Counted from the stretch's first letter, positions 11,283 to 23,945 are shown. The stretch: DNA of 64,000 nucleotides from Warburgia ugandensis (GCA_035236585.1 CP141135.1:5738001-5802000); one strand, 5' to 3'. The notes: generated by a model from the letters alone, not told the origin. Numbers and translations are program-made.

Positions 11283-12649
11283 TCAATGATTCAGCTCTAC
11301 TAGCCTTCTGTTATTTGCCCCACTCCTTCACTATCTTTCTATCTCCCTCTGTGTTTGTGTGTGGTTTAATTAGATTATCTTCGGTGACGTCCAATAAAGG
11401 ATTTCTGGTTGCATCTCCTACTTGTGGTAGAATAGCCAGTGGCTGCATGTCAGTAGCCAGTTCGGGGGGGTTTGCAATGAAGAGGCTGCATTAATCTGTC
11501 AATGCACTGTTTGTGGAATTGCCGAGAAAATGCCGCTTGCGATGATTGATTGTCCCTGGTGTTCCCTTGGTTTGGGGCTGAGTTAACTAATCTCTGTAAA
11601 GGTGTGTCAGTTTAACTTCTGATTGGGGGATGTTGAGATTGGTCAGTATAGGGAGCAAATGGTGGGAGATCTGTGCTAGGATGGCTTCGTAACTGCGTGT
11701 GAGCGGTAATGTTTTTTATCTGATTGATCATGGATGTTGGAGTTAGTTCTTTTGGATTGAAAATTCGGGAATGTTTTTGCAGTGGATGATGCAATTAACC
11801 ATCGACATGCATTGGATTGTGGTCACTTTTTTAGGCAAATGACAAATTCCTTTTCTGTGATTTTGGATGGTTGGTTCAAACATTTAGATATTGGTCCAAT
11901 GGACTTCCTTTTTTCCACCGGTAGTTCCCAAACTAACTGGATCCATGGTGTCCTTAAGTGTTGGCATAACAGAATGGAACATTCCCCATGGTGAAACATC
12001 GTGTGGCAGTGGTGAAACATGTTGATGGTAAAATGTCCTTTTATCTGTATTAACTGATTGATCGTGGCTTCAAATTTGTGCTCAAAGGACTGAAACTGCC
12101 ATCTGGATGTTGTTTTAATTGTCCTGTGGGTTCTATGTTGACATGTGGATTACGCTTACTCCAATCGGATTCTTGGGGTCGCGTGTATGTCAGGTTAAAT
12201 GTACAAACAAAAGCCAATTTTGGTCTAGAGATGTCCGGTAGCTCCTTCGATTCTTTTCGTGGGCTATTGGTGGATGGCTATGATTGTCAGACCCATGATC
12301 CTACTTTTCAAGTGATTTGGAAGTGGGGCCTGTAAATTATGAATTGCCGTTTGAGGCAAAGTGCCAGTATAAGATTATGAAGTTGCGATTAAAGGGGAAG
12401 GAGTGGCGGATTTTAGTATTGCTCCATGAAAGGAATACTTGACCAAGTCGATGTGTTATAATGATGGTTTCCACCGGTAGGAACGGGTCTTCTATATAAC
12501 AAGTAGGTTGGATTTTTATGTCAAATTACATAGAATGGTTTTGTTCGTATACTGGTGAGGAATCCTATGCGGAAGGTCCTGAGTGTCCCCTGTGTCAAAA
12601 GAGTCCAACATTTTGCACTTAGGGGGCTACCTTCCAAAGATTTAGACTG
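11283..12649. other. Intergenic DNA, no gene seen
   Basis: Short open frames here lack family resemblance or splice linkage. No repeat family recognised. Confidence 0.45.
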
Positions 12650-12850
12650 TATTTGTTTGGTTAACTAGTAGTTCAAACAAAAGACAGTATTATAATCCTA
12701 GCATAATAAAAACTATGCTTTTTGAAGTTGAATTTTTACACCCTTGTTCTACAAAAATTTTAACTGTGTATTTTCTAATAAGAAATATAGTTTTAGATAA
12801 GCTAGAAGTATTCAATCCTCACCTTGCTTGAACTACTAGTTATTTAAAAC
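12650..12850. mobile_element. Foldback MITE-like element
   Basis: TAACTAGTAGTTCAAAC near 12662-12678 is repeated inverted as GCTTGAACTACTAGTTA near 12825-12841. Weaker complementarity lies outside it (ACTGTATTTGTTTGG against TTTAAAACTGT). The internal ~145 bp is AT-rich and non-coding. Size and form fit a hAT-like or similar MITE, but I could not define a target-site duplication. Confidence 0.5.
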
Positions 12851-13790
12851 TGTAGCAATGAGATGAATAAGTTAGATCCTTGAAAGATAGGCCCCCGTAA
12901 TACCAAATGTTGGCTGCTTCTGGCTAAGGTTCACTTAGGGCCTTGGCCTAGCATTCCTTGTATTGGGAAAGTATTACATTGATAGTTTGGTACATTCTTA
13001 ATACATGCTTAAGCAACCATTTTTGTATAATGCCGAGTTAATACTCATTTGAATCAACTCCTAAGCTGGTTGTACATCACTTAAAGTGAACTCTTTTGAA
13101 GAAAATGGAAACAAGAAACTAAAATTGGATACTATGGCTTTATGGCTATTAACACTTTTTGGCAACACTGCCGTTTTGGAGTTGATCAAAATTAAACTAG
13201 GGTTTTTAGTATAAAAGCGTTTACATTTTGCATTTAGAAAAGCTAAGTAGGTGCTTCAGATGTGAGCCTGTGTACCACTTTTTTTAGCCTACCTTTGCAT
13301 GATTGGATTGCGCTACCATTGGATGTCTAATAGATGTAAAAAAAAAGGGTGAGTGATTTATGTGGCATTTGGTTTTTATAATAAGCCCCTCAATAAAATG
13401 ATTCCAATGGTGATAACTTCATGGGGCCTCAGAATTTTAAATATTCTAACTGTTCATAGTGTTTCCCTTGGCTTAGTGGGGTCATGCTTTGTAATTTCAA
13501 TCCATGGGTTGATCCTAGCAACTACTGTCCTTGTAAAATGAATGAAACTTTTTGCCACCTATTTTTCAACTCAAGAAAGTAGATGCTAGGATCACGTAAT
13601 GAATGATAATTTTGGAGTACAACTCATCTAAGACAAGGAAAACATTGTTAATGCTTCGATTCTTTTGATATTTGAGCTCACGTAAAGTTATAGCTATTCA
13701 TAAAATTTGATGAGTCACCAACTTGAGAAAAAGTATGTGGACTTGATAATTCTACATTTAAAAAGATAAAATGGGAAATAGCGGGTTAAA

Positions 13791-13970
13791 GGGCAGCTCC
13801 AATGCACGAAGCTCCCACCTATGCAGGGTCTAGGGAAGGGGTAGGCCACAATAGCCTAAAGTAGGCAGCCTTATTTTGCATTTTTGCAAGTGGCTGAATT
13901 TCATGCTTTGAACCTTTGACCTCAAGGTCACATGATGACAACTTTTACCGTTATGCCAAAGCTCCCCTTT
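13791..13970 (-). mobile_element. Au SINE, near full length
   Basis: Reverse copy from GGGCAGCTCCAATGCACGAA to CCAAAGCTCCCCT, with TTTTTGCAAGTGGCTGAATTTC and GACCTCAAGGTCACATGATG in the expected places. Diverged at scattered sites. Confidence 0.87.
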
Positions 13971-14359
13971 GTGGATTACATATGAGAAATCATTTTGGGT
14001 TGACCTGTGGGAGCCAAGTATCTATGAAACAAGGATTTACTTTTTGTTAAAAGTTCTTACCGCATCCTATTTGTGGAGAGATTGTTAACAGCAGAAGTGG
14101 TTTCTCCTCTAGGATCAGAAGGGTAACTAGAAATGGTACTATTACATCTTTATGGCTTAACAATTGAACAGAAACCGACCTTATTGACTCTGTTCCTCTG
14201 TCTGAGTTGGAGAGACTGTCAGCTTCATCATCAAGTACCTGAAATTAGTCAAAATGGTGAATGGAATCTTAAGTAAGAAGAAGTTAAGAGCTGTTGTTTT
14301 GGACGTCCAGTTCTTTGCATGACTTGAAGACAAAGTAATCTGAGCTCTTCCTTTTTTGA

Positions 14360-14660
14360 GAATTTTTCAGTCAAGTCTGCATACAACTTACCGTGCAAAC
14401 CTGATTCTGAGAATTCACCTCCGTGCAAGAGGATTTGGAATGCTAATCTCCAGCCCCATATTAAGATGCTTCTCTGGCAGTTAGCTTTAGACAAACTTCT
14501 CGTCAGGGATAACATTCATTGGCTGCAAGTTGAAGGCAGGACGTGCGTCTTCTGTCATGAGCAAGCAGAGACAGAGGTTCACTTATGTAGCCTTGTTGAT
14601 GACGAATTTAATCTGCAGCAAAGATCCTTTCAACCCTTGAAGAACGTAACTCTGTGTTGA
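14360..14660 (+). mobile_element. LINE (L1-like) ORF2 fragment, RT zinc-binding region
   Basis: One open frame reads FSVKSAYNLPCKPDSENS, then CKRIWNANLQPHIKMLLWQL, ALDKLLVRDNIHWLQVEG and RTCVFCHEQAETEVHLC. The order FSVKSAY, IW-A-L-P--K-LLWQL, L--RDNI, TC-FC---ET--HL is that of the zinc-binding domain following the reverse transcriptase in plant L1-type LINEs. It continues for a short distance as degenerate sequence. No 5' RT palm domain is visible upstream, so this is a truncated relic rather than a host gene. Confidence 0.7.
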
Positions 14661-15174
14661 TTGATAATGGGCAGTGGGAAGTTTAGACTACCTCACATGA
14701 TTTCTATTTCCTGTACTGCTCTTATTGATGTCGCCTGGCAGCCTGTACTAGCTGGAAGGCTAGAGTGATTGAGTATTTAAATTCCTTTACAAATTGTCCT
14801 TTTTTTTTATTCTGATCAACTAACATTATTGAAGAAATGGAATCAGGATAAGCTTATCCAAGCCAAGTGTAGCTTCCTCAAGGTGAAATGTTTTTATCCC
14901 AATCTCATGAATGAGTCTGATGAAGGTTTTGCTCCAGAAGAAAGTGGCACACAGTATAGAGTATTTTAGCCTGGAGAAAAATCAGGATTGCCAATGAAAA
15001 GCCATGAAAGTTGGGCTCCAGAAGAAGTGGTACACAGTGTATATTGCATCTATTTGACATTCCTGTTTTACATTAGTCTCTTACTTTAGAAATTATATTA
15101 GTGGTGCAGGTCAGCATGTGGTCTATACCCATGTGAGAAAGAAATCTTATATATATATAATGCTATGGTCTTTG

Positions 15175-15250
15175 TACTATAGGCCTTTGTGATCTGTCCC
15201 TTCCTTGGTCCTTGCATAGGCGGGAGCTTCGTGCACTGGGACTACCCTTT
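15175..15250 (+). mobile_element. Au SINE fragment (3' half)
   Basis: Forward fragment beginning near GTACTATAGGCC and running through TCCCTTCCTTGGTCCTTGCA and GGCGGGAGCTTCGTGCACTG to CTACCCTTT. The tRNA-like head is missing. Confidence 0.78.
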
Positions 15251-15346
15251 ATGGTTACCCCATTACGAGATTAGAAAGGCAAGTTTATTTTAACATCAAT
15301 AAGTACCAATAACTTAAGAAAAGAACATGCCAAAAAATGTCTATTA

Positions 15347-15470
15347 CAGTTGGTGGCAAAAGTCTTCACATCTCTCTAGAATACGCTTGTTTGCAAGTTC
15401 GAATAGTTGCTTTTTTCTGTGATTGGAGATTAAATTTAATAGGGTATGTGACTGTGTGAATGATTTACTT
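15347..15470 (+). mobile_element. Putative second tRNA-like SINE family, copy
   Basis: Has an A-box-like AGTTGGTGGCAAAAGTCTTC, a B-box-like GCAAGTTCGAATAGTTGC and then TTGGAGATTAAATTTAATAG with a GT-rich tail. The same order recurs at 26870-26990 and 37130-37270, and inverted at 15637-15682 and 24457-24522. This is inference from internal similarity only, with no known family name. Confidence 0.4.
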
Positions 15471-15636
15471 TATAATTATTTGCTCTATAAAATTTACATA
15501 ACATGATCAAAACAATTGAAACCGGACTTCATTTGGTTACAAACCCTTCTTACTTTATTTTAGATGTGATTAAGGATTAATGTAACGGCACGTTAAAGCC
15601 AAGATGCATGAAATTCCATTATTTTTTTAATACATA

Positions 15637-15682
15637 GCAAATCACTTACACACACTCTTAAATCTAATCTTCAATCAAAGGG
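15637..15682 (-). mobile_element. Putative second SINE family, inverted fragment
   Basis: Reverse fragment GCAAATCACTTACACACACT followed by TAAATCTAATCTTCAATC. This is the inverse of the GAGATTAAATTTAGGAGTGT block seen in the copies at 15347, 26870 and 37130. Low-information match. Confidence 0.3.
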
Positions 15683-16410
15683 AAAAATGACCAATTAAAC
15701 TTGCAACTAAATATATTTTAAGAGAGATATTGAGTTGTTTGCAATCATTGGGCTAGACATTTGTTCGCGAAGATATATGTGGCTTTGGTATTTAGTTTAA
15801 TATAATTAGGCAATTTACCCTAAAAAATGAAAAATAAGTAGATTTGAGGCTTGAAACTTTTTTGACTGATGCAGTTCATTTGCTGGGTTATATCTCATAC
15901 GTCCGTAAGGTGATCCTAGCTTTGAGCAGTTTTGGGTTTAAATTGATCATCAACACCCTCAACATCCATTTTATAAATAGAAAAAAGAACGGCTTAGGAA
16001 GTGGTGAGATTTTTAGACGTGAAAGATGAACGGTTTGGATCACCAAAAGTGGGCCCATGTGTAATTTCTACTTGGATTGTGCTAGTGCTTGTTGATTAGA
16101 GCACTCATTGACATGTCTAATGCTGAACTGCTCTTCTAGTCTTCTTCTAGGCCGGAGTTTAGGTGGGCCATCCAACCCAAAACGTCTCGATTGGAGAATC
16201 ATTGGCCCTTCGATGCTGCTGCGAAATGGACGGCTCAGAATGTTTCACGAAAAGAGCCTCCCTCAAATGGGCAGTTCGGATGGCCAGTCCCTGGGCCCCA
16301 TAAACAAAGGGAGATCCCCGCACTTTTCCCTTACTTAAAACGAGAAACAAGAAATGAGAGAAGCTGCAATTTCAGAATAAAAAAACTACCTTCAACAGAT
16401 TCAGATATCC
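15683..16410. other. GET1 upstream region and probable leader
   Basis: No gene seen. The last ~100 bases before the GET1 start are likely 5' UTR. The open frames covering the start codon in other phases are incidental. Confidence 0.4.
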
Positions 16411-19400
16411 ATGGAGGTGGAGAAAACCCTAACAAATCCCCACCCCCTTGCAGCTCCTTTGATCTTCTTCTTCATCCTCACCCTGCAACTCCTTTCCAAA
16501 TTCATAGAATACCTGAGAAAGGTAAGATTTTGAACACTTTTTTTTATTTTCATAGCCAGATATTCTCCTCTAAATTGAAGAAGTTGTAGCGAAAATCTCT
16601 TATTGTTCGAGTTTCTCTTCTATTCTTTCTTACCTGGCTTAATTTTTTCAATTCATGGTCTATTAAAGTAGTAATTATCATTTGATTTCTTGTCGCTAGT
16701 AATTTTTTGGCCTGAAATCTCCTCTGTTTGTTCATACATGATTCCTTTACGGCCTCATAAATTGAAATTGATTCAGAAAGATTGTGAAGAGTATCTAAGA
16801 TGAATATGAATTTAGTGGAATCATTTAATAGTGTGCGTGATAACTACAAAGGGAATAAAGAAATGAATAAAGCTTATTCGGCAAGCTTGTCCAAACTTCT
16901 GTTGAGGCAGCTTGTTTTAATTCGAAATTTCTATACTTAGAATAGGTGATAACTGTACATTTTCCATCCCTCTCTCTCTCTCTTTCACTGTTTTGCGATG
17001 TGTCGACTAATGTATGCGCATAAATTAAGTGAAATTGACCAATGCATGATTTTATGCTATATTTCCTCTGTACTAATACAAGATCTTGAAGTTCATTTGT
17101 ATGTGTGAGTATGTGTGGAGGAAGTGGTGGGGGGGCTTTGGTTGGTCGTAGAGGGTGTTGTGCATTTGAAATCCATTTCTTTAATGATAAATGATTTATT
17201 GGAATCTAGCTGTGCATAAATTCCTTTCACTGGGAAACTAGTTCTGATGGCTGTGCTAAAGTGAAAATGGGTGAGAATTCAAGCCCAAGATGCAAGATAA
17301 TAGGTGGAGAATTCAATTCTAACTGCAATAGGTGAGAAATCATTTACCTGCAGGGCCTGTTTTTAGTTATAAGAAGAGAATCAAATTCCCATCCGGAGGA
17401 ATCCAATTCCAAGTTAATGTAAGTGAAACACCAATGAAATGTGATTCTCAGAAATCAATTCCTCACTTAAGAATTAGATTGTGTTAAGTGAATGTAAGGG
17501 TTTATTTACATTATGTGAGATCAGAAGTTGGAGAGATAAGTGGCCTTCTGTTAAGTGTTTCTACTTTTTACCAATTGGATTACCGTTTTTATAAATCTGA
17601 TTTTATTTAAAAATACGGGTTTGGCAAAGTTTGACTTAGATTATGCAGTGCAAAGGTAATATGTTTATCTCACTTGGCGTTTCCCAGTAGTTTGGATTTT
17701 CTCTGATAGAGGCCAAACCAAGTTTGCATTACTCATTGAGAAGCTCCTGAATATAAAAGTTTGGTAGTGAAAGCTCGAACATCGGAATTTCTGTTAGGGA
17801 GCCTTCATCATTCAGGTCTTTGAGGCATGGGTACTTCCTGATTATTTGAGGAACTGAGGGATGCTTAATTTGTTGGATCATTACAAGTTGTGAGTAATAA
17901 CTATTTTATGGCTTTGGTCTTAGTTCCACAAGCTAATTTGCCAAGTAATTCTACTTGTGGCTTTTGAGGTGTCCCGTGAATTGACGTTGAAACTTCAGAA
18001 TAAGAGTTAGTGTAGATATCGGATATGGGTCCATGACCTTGGCATTCCATGCATATTGGATGATGAGGTTATTAGATGCTAGACATGAATTTTCATAGAA
18101 GGAACGTGCACTAAGGGATTGCCTGAGTTTGATGTGTGACATACGGTTGCTGCATTTGTATCCGTGTCTCCAAAAATTAAGAGATTGGGAATTTTTGATG
18201 TATGACATGAAGTTGCTGCATCTGTGTCCTCATCTCCAAACTGGACAATCCTGCATATGTGATGTAGACCCACTTATGTTATACGTGTGATTGCTGGTTA
18301 CTCTGTGATTAGTTTTTTCCCCAGTATTACTGGTACCCCCTAATCAAGACCTTGATAATCTGACAGTCTTAGATTTTTTGGGCCAGTTTGATGGTTATGT
18401 TAGTGCGTTGATATGGGTTCATATAGTTCTCAGCACCAGATTCTAAACCTGGTATACTACACTATGCAGTTTTAATCTGAGACACTTGAATAGGGAGGAA
18501 AAATATGTACGTGATTGCTGTATAGTAGGCTGCTGCTCCTGCTTCAAAATCTTATGATTGGTAATTTCGTTGTGTCATACAATAGCTTCAGTTTTGCTTT
18601 TGCAGCTTCTAGTGCTGCTGCACTCTCTTCTTTCTGCATTTAGCAATACGCTTGCTTTAGTTATTTATGGAGATGATCTTTGCTTTGTAATTTGATTTAC
18701 TGTGTCACTGTGATGGGAATATTTTCATCTTTGTAATTTTATATTGCCTTCTGCTTATTTTCCAGAGAGGGTCAAAGAATGCTGAGCAGGTCCAATTGCG
18801 TAAAGAAGTGAAGCACATATTGAAAGAGGCGGCCTCCTTTTCGTCGTGGGTGATTCAAATCTTGAATATGACCTCTTTTTCTGACTCTTTAAAGACACAT
18901 TTAGTAGACATTTTCTAGGCTTCTGATCTGACTATTGCAATTATTTGAACGAACTTTACGACACCTTCTATGTCGTGTGATTCATTTCTGTAGAAAAGCA
19001 ACTCGAAGCTATAACTTATGAACCTTTTGTATGAAATCTATAGCATCTTTTATCCTTTATTTTCTGATTGATTCAGTGTTCATTTAGAAGATTTTATTAA
19101 GTAGAAATGTTGTTGTTCTAGATAAAAAAAAGGCGGCCCATGCATGAAGCTCCTGTGTATGCAGGCTCCAGGGAAGGGGTGGACCACAAAGGGTCCATAG
19201 TACGCAGCCTTACCTTGCATTGTTGCAAGAGGCTGTTTCCACACCTCGAATTTGTGACTTCTAGGTCTCATGATGACAACTCTACTGTTGCACCAAGGCT
19301 CCCCTTCTAAAAAATGTTGTTCTCTAGATAATCGATACAAATATTGTCCATGCTGAAGACGAAAGTTGCATTTTCTTCTATTCTTGATCTTGGAAGCTAG

Positions 19401-22400
19401 GTAATGCAAACAGGTTGTCCAACCTACAAGTTGGGGCTGTTGGGAGGATCCTTATATCCTCCACTTCAATCTGTCACCTATGCAAGTTTCAAGAAATTTC
19501 ATCTTCGTGAATTGGACAATGTTGAAGTGCACATTCTCATTCTTAAGAAGCAAGCACAGAATGATTGTACCTAACATGACATTTTGTGCAAATCACTTGT
19601 TGCAACTGTTCATTGGGAAGGGAAACCTCTTACCAGTTGTCTTAGATAATGGATAATAAACTATCAAGTTTGGGATAGATTAGAGCTCCGACTTGGAGAA
19701 GACATGCCTACTTTGGTTCCTCACTATAATTTTCTTTTGTCAGTTATTATGGAAAACCCAGTTCTGCTTATACTTCCCAGCATTCTTCATCTTGTGTAAT
19801 GTATTCTCTTTCTCATTGATTAACATAGAAAATACAAAAAATCATTGTATGTGTTGAGGTAGATGCAGGGCAAACATTTGGAGATCTGACAAATGTTTGG
19901 ACTTTGATTTTGATCACAGGCCATCCACATTTGCGCAAGCTGCAAAACTTAGGAGAATGGCAGCAGCTAAGGAGAAGGAACTTGTGAAAAGTATGTCTTT
20001 ACATTGTTGCTACAAATTAATTAGTCTTAGGAATTCTGCAAAAATCAGCCTGGTTTGAAATAAAGTTAGCAGCCACGGGTGCTTGGTTTGACTATTTACA
20101 GATCTTAGCATTTTGTCTGACATTCCAAATTAAGAAATGAACTTAATCATGGTGCATGCCTAATGCTTGGAGCTCGTGGGTAGGAACTTTAAGAGGAATG
20201 ATGACCTTGTCATGAAGCTAACTGCTAATTTCTTGATTCCTTTAGATAGTTCAAGCTCATTTACATTTTGAAATAAGAACCAAAGCACAAGCTGGCCTTA
20301 TTTTAAGCTTCTTCATACCCCACCACATTGCAAACTGAGGCAATGGTATCTCCGCTTTCCAGATAGGCATCTGGAAGTCATTGTCTCTCTATAAGCTCTT
20401 TCAGAGGAGATTTTATCTTTCTAGGTGTAACATTCAATAGTTGTGGAAGCTTCAAGACAGTGAGTTTCCCTCTCAAGTATTCTTTCCTTGTGCTGTTCTG
20501 AAGTTTGGATGTTATATAATATAATTTTCCAGCTTATCTCTGAAGTCTGATCTGCTCTTCAGAGCAAGAGGCAATTAGCTACCAGTCTTACACCAATCAT
20601 CTTGTGTTTTTTCAACGATTCCAGCTTGACTCTGAATCAGGTTGGGTCTTAGATTACATGGAGGAGTTGGAAAAGCACTTGGCAATATTCTAAAGAGTAG
20701 ATTTCTGAAGGTTGGACTGCATATCATAAAGGAAGTAACCGAACCTGAAGAATCATCAGACTGTAGAGACTAATACCCGCCTGTATTAGAGTAGAAGTGG
20801 GTGCTGCTTGATAATTACATCACATAAAGTGGGCTCCAGAGACTGGTAATATCAACTAACAAATGCCTGCCACAAGATCAGGAAGGCATTATTCCCCAAA
20901 ATGTTGCAAGACCTGTTGTTACCTTAGGAGATAAAATCTAGTAATTTTGAAGATTATAAATGTTCGTCAATCTCTGCTGCAGAAGGTACAAGTTTTTCTT
21001 TTCATTTCATGGAGGGTGGGGCTCTCTTAAGGAGCCTTAGCACAGGTACCAGGTTTACAATTATTTGCACCTTAGCACTCAAATTGTTGCTCTGAGATGT
21101 GAAAGGAAACCTTAGTGCTCTTAATGGATTATGACACTTCAAAATAAGATTTGACAGCATCCTTGAACCTATCTCAGCCCATAGGATGAAGCAGTAACGG
21201 TTCTATGTATGCCCATTCTTGTTGCACTTTTTCTGTAACACACTTTTTTAATCTAGAGCCTTGATCATCACTGGAGTGTTGTGATTGCATTGGGAATCAA
21301 AGGAAACTTCATCGTGGTTCTTGTACCTTTTGTGGCAGCTCATGCTAAATATCTTATAGTTTTCACTACATTGTCTACCAAGACAAGTGGGGACTTTCTA
21401 TTTGATTCTAAAAGAAAAGGGGTAGCCTGTGCGTGAAGCTCTCCTGTATGCAGGGTCCAGGGAAGGGATGGACCATAAAGGCTCTATAGTAGTCAGCCTT
21501 ACCTGGCATTTTTGCAAGAGGCTGTTTCCATGCCTCCAACCTGTGATCTTCAGTACAGAAATAATAGGTGCCACTACCGTAGCGAAAAAGGAATGCTTTT
21601 GAAGCATCAATTGGAAAGTTTGGCTTCATGAAATAACATGAACTAGTCTGAAAAAATTAGGAAATATTAAAAAGTCTAGAGAAATCAGTGGAAAGTGACA
21701 AGTTGTCTCAAGAAATGAAGACCCAGTCAAACATAAGATACAACATTAAATACTCTCCTCACTGTAATGTGCAAGGTCATGGCTTGCTTGTACAGGTAGG
21801 AACTAGGCATACTTGATTTTGGATAATAGTTGAATCACCGGCTCTCTGTGGTTTCACGGACAGCTAATTGTTTTTGCATGACACTTCATGTTTTCTCTAC
21901 TTCTTTCAAATTTACCTATTATTTCTTGCTCTGTTGTTATATTTGTTGCTTAGAGTGGGTGGACAGATCTTTTTAAGCTCACTTCGTTCATGAAAACTTT
22001 CCTGTTTCCAGTTCAGGAACAGCAGAATAAGGAGAGTGAAGGGACTTATGCATTACCTTCTTCAGCCCTGAGAACTCTAAAGGTAGCCTTAGGTATATTG
22101 AATGTTTTCCATGCTTTTTTGTTGGGTTTCTAAACGATTCTTTCACTCGTTGGACTTAAGTAGGTACTTGGATATCTTGTGCTCAGCTGGTGGTTTTGGG
22201 GTGTTCCTGTTGCAATTGTTTCTCAACAATTGCTGCAACCTTTGGGTAATGCTTTCTTAGCGTAACCATTATCTTCTCTCCAGGTGCACTGCATCCCGTT
22301 GGTAATGATTGCCACAAATTTGCAAGCAAGGGGCTAGACAGTTGATGCATGCATATTATATTTATTTTGATCTTAGTAGCCCTTTTGTTTCTTGCATCTG

Positions 22401-22811
22401 AAATCTGTTAAACTTGTCTCAGTATCTAAACATTCTGGGTCTATCATTTAAGAAAGTGGAATCCAAATCATTCATTATATCTTATTTCTCTAGCTATGTC
22501 ATATTTAAGCTGCACAAAATCTTTCTTTCTACCGCTTACATATAGATCTAGGTCAATATTTTACCAAAAAGATTCATTTCCATCTCTTCTGCAGGAAAGG
22601 TGTTTTCGTGGCGAGCTGGGGAAGCTCCTCCTGGTCTTGTGATGGTAAAATGTAAACCAAAGACTGCATAGATTGAGTTGTTTTCCCCTATTATTGACTT
22701 CGTTCTGCTTATTCATTTCAGGTTGGAATTATACCTTGGTTAATAATGACAACCAGAGTCAGCAAGTTGATTTGTCAAAAGCTCCCTAAGTGGTGGGTTC
22801 TGTCCAACTAA
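16411..22811 (+). CDS. GET1: GET1/WRB-like tail-anchored protein receptor
   Basis: Seven exons (16411-16521, 18766-18845, 19920-19990, 22012-22082, 22164-22245, 22595-22644, 22722-22811) encode 184 residues. The protein has a first membrane segment at about 13-34 (PLAAPLIFFFILTLQLLSKF) and a cytosolic coil at about 38-95 containing KEVKHILKEAASFSSPSTFA and QAAKLRRMAAAKEKELVK. A second membrane segment lies at about 112-135 (VLGYLVLSWWFWGVPVAIV), then RAGEAPPGLVMVGIIPWLIM leads into a third. Order, length and the PSTFAQAAKLRR block match plant GET1. In the family GET1 pairs with GET2/CAML as the ER-membrane receptor for GET3, which delivers tail-anchored proteins. Introns of 2.2, 1.1 and 2.0 kb hold two Au SINEs and a 66 bp tandem repeat. 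A CAG at about 23031-23033 would allow an alternative last exon, which I did not adopt. Confidence 0.93.
18116..18247. repeat. 66 bp tandem duplication in GET1 intron 1
   Basis: Two adjacent units share TTTGATGTGTGACATACGGT / TTTTGATGTATGACATGAAG, GTTGCTGCATTTGT / GTTGCTGCATCTGT and TCTCCAAA. They are diverged at about a fifth of positions, so the duplication is not recent. Confidence 0.6.
19131..19307 (-). mobile_element. Au SINE, full length, with target-site duplication (GET1 intron 2)
   Basis: Reverse copy from GGCGGCCCATGCATGAAG to CACCAAGGCTCCCCTTC. ATGTTGTTGTTCTAGATA lies just left (from about 19107) and ATGTTGTTCTCTAGATA just right (from about 19315), an imperfect target-site duplication of ~17 bp. 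It sits deep in the intron, away from the splice sites. Confidence 0.87.
21419..21556 (-). mobile_element. Au SINE, 5'-truncated (GET1 intron 3)
   Basis: Reverse copy starting GGGTAGCCTGTGCGTGAAG and keeping the AGCCTTACCTGGCATTTTTG and GAGGCTGTTTCCATGCC blocks. It stops after CAACCTGTGATCTTCAGTA, so the tRNA-like head is missing. Confidence 0.83.
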
Positions 22812-23497
22812 ATGATCACATATTTCTGTAAGATGTACCAATAACAATTGACAGCATCTGATCCGTGGCATTGATTTTCGGCCCACAAAGAGGAAAGCCT
22901 AATGTTCTTTTTCTGCTGATTGTCTTGGGTTTTGGTTTTATGCCTTCAAACTGATCATGGTAATGCTTTTCTAGGTAAGTGCATATGAAAGGCTTGTAAA
23001 TACTTTATCGAGTTTTGTTTGTTTAATACAGGGTTCCTGTAGTCATGTCCCTTCGGGAAATGAAGGTATTTCCGGCTCTTTACCATCTTTAAATCAATGA
23101 CTTCGTGCAATGTAAGTTTATGCATTTTGCCCAATCCGCATTTATTGGGGAAATGATCTAAGTAGACTCCTATTCTGATACTGGCAATCCTGTATTTTAC
23201 GTTTTCTACTAAGGTCTTGTTTAAAAACTGACCACAATGGAACTGGAAATGGTCCTCTCACTCAATTGAGATGTTTTAAATGAATTAATCTCGTGAAAAC
23301 AATGAATGAAAGAAAATGAAGTGGAGAATGAGGAGACCATGATGTGAGACCGTGCAAAGTTTATTCCTTCACTTGATCTTTGATCTTATAGATAACGATG
23401 AGGCCATGTACGTTGCCCATCTCCTCTACACTATTTTATTAGGGCATTAAGCATTCTCCATTGTACTTTTTAAAGGGAGTTATGAATTTTGATTTTC
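22812..23497. other. GET1 3' flank, no gene seen
   Basis: Likely 3' UTR followed by AT-rich sequence without recognisable content. Confidence 0.4.
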
Positions 23498-23514
23498 TTG
23501 TTTAAGGGCAGTGA

Positions 23515-23694
23515 AGGGGAGCCTTGGTGCAACGTTAAAGTTGTCGTTGAGTGACCTTGAGGTTGTGGGTTCAAGGCATGGAAATAGCCTATTGTAAAAA
23601 TGCAAGGTAAGGTTGCGTACTATAGACCCTTGTGGTTTGACCCTTTCTTGGACCCCGCATAGGCAGGAACTTCGTACACTGGGGCTGTCTTTTT
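23515..23694 (+). mobile_element. Au SINE, full length, with 15 bp perfect target-site duplication
   Basis: Forward copy from GGGGAGCCTTGGTGCAACG to ACTGGGGCTGTCTTTTT. TTGTTTAAGGGCAGT occurs exactly at 23498-23512 and 23695-23709, so the insertion boundaries are certain. The 3' end is a short T run rather than poly(A), as in the other copies here. Confidence 0.93.
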
Positions 23695-23821
23695 TTGTTT
23701 AAGGGCAGTCATGCATGTTCCTTCCTCTTTGGATGGGTTTCGGCTCTCATGTAGATAGTCTCATTACATCAAAGAGTAGATTAGGATGAAGTTTGGGTGG
23801 GGCAGAAAATAACCATAAATC

Positions 23822-23945
23822 AACAGCCAAAATGGGAAGCGATATTTACCATATACTCTGCAACACTGTTTACCTCCTGCATGTCCTTTATTACCTTCAT
23901 ATTTACTACTTGCATGTGATGTAACTCCCAATCAAAATTTCGACC
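23822..23945 (-). mobile_element. Possible LINE RNase H-like tail fragment
   Basis: Minus-strand frame FDWELHHMQVVNMKVIKDMQ, then EVNSVAEYMVNIASHFGC and stop. The spacing of W--HH, R/Q-EVN-VA-Y-A resembles the C-terminus of plant LINE RNase H domains (REAN-VAD-LA). Only ~40 residues, with no catalytic core visible. Confidence 0.25.

Noticed and set aside
16422-16430. Telo-box AAACCCTAA in the GET1 gene
   Set aside because: It lies inside the coding sequence (EKTLTN) rather than in a promoter or leader, so it is probably incidental.
16191-16589. 132-residue open frame over the GET1 start
   Set aside because: It overlaps the leader and first exon out of frame and resembles nothing; the GET1 frame is supported by family match.
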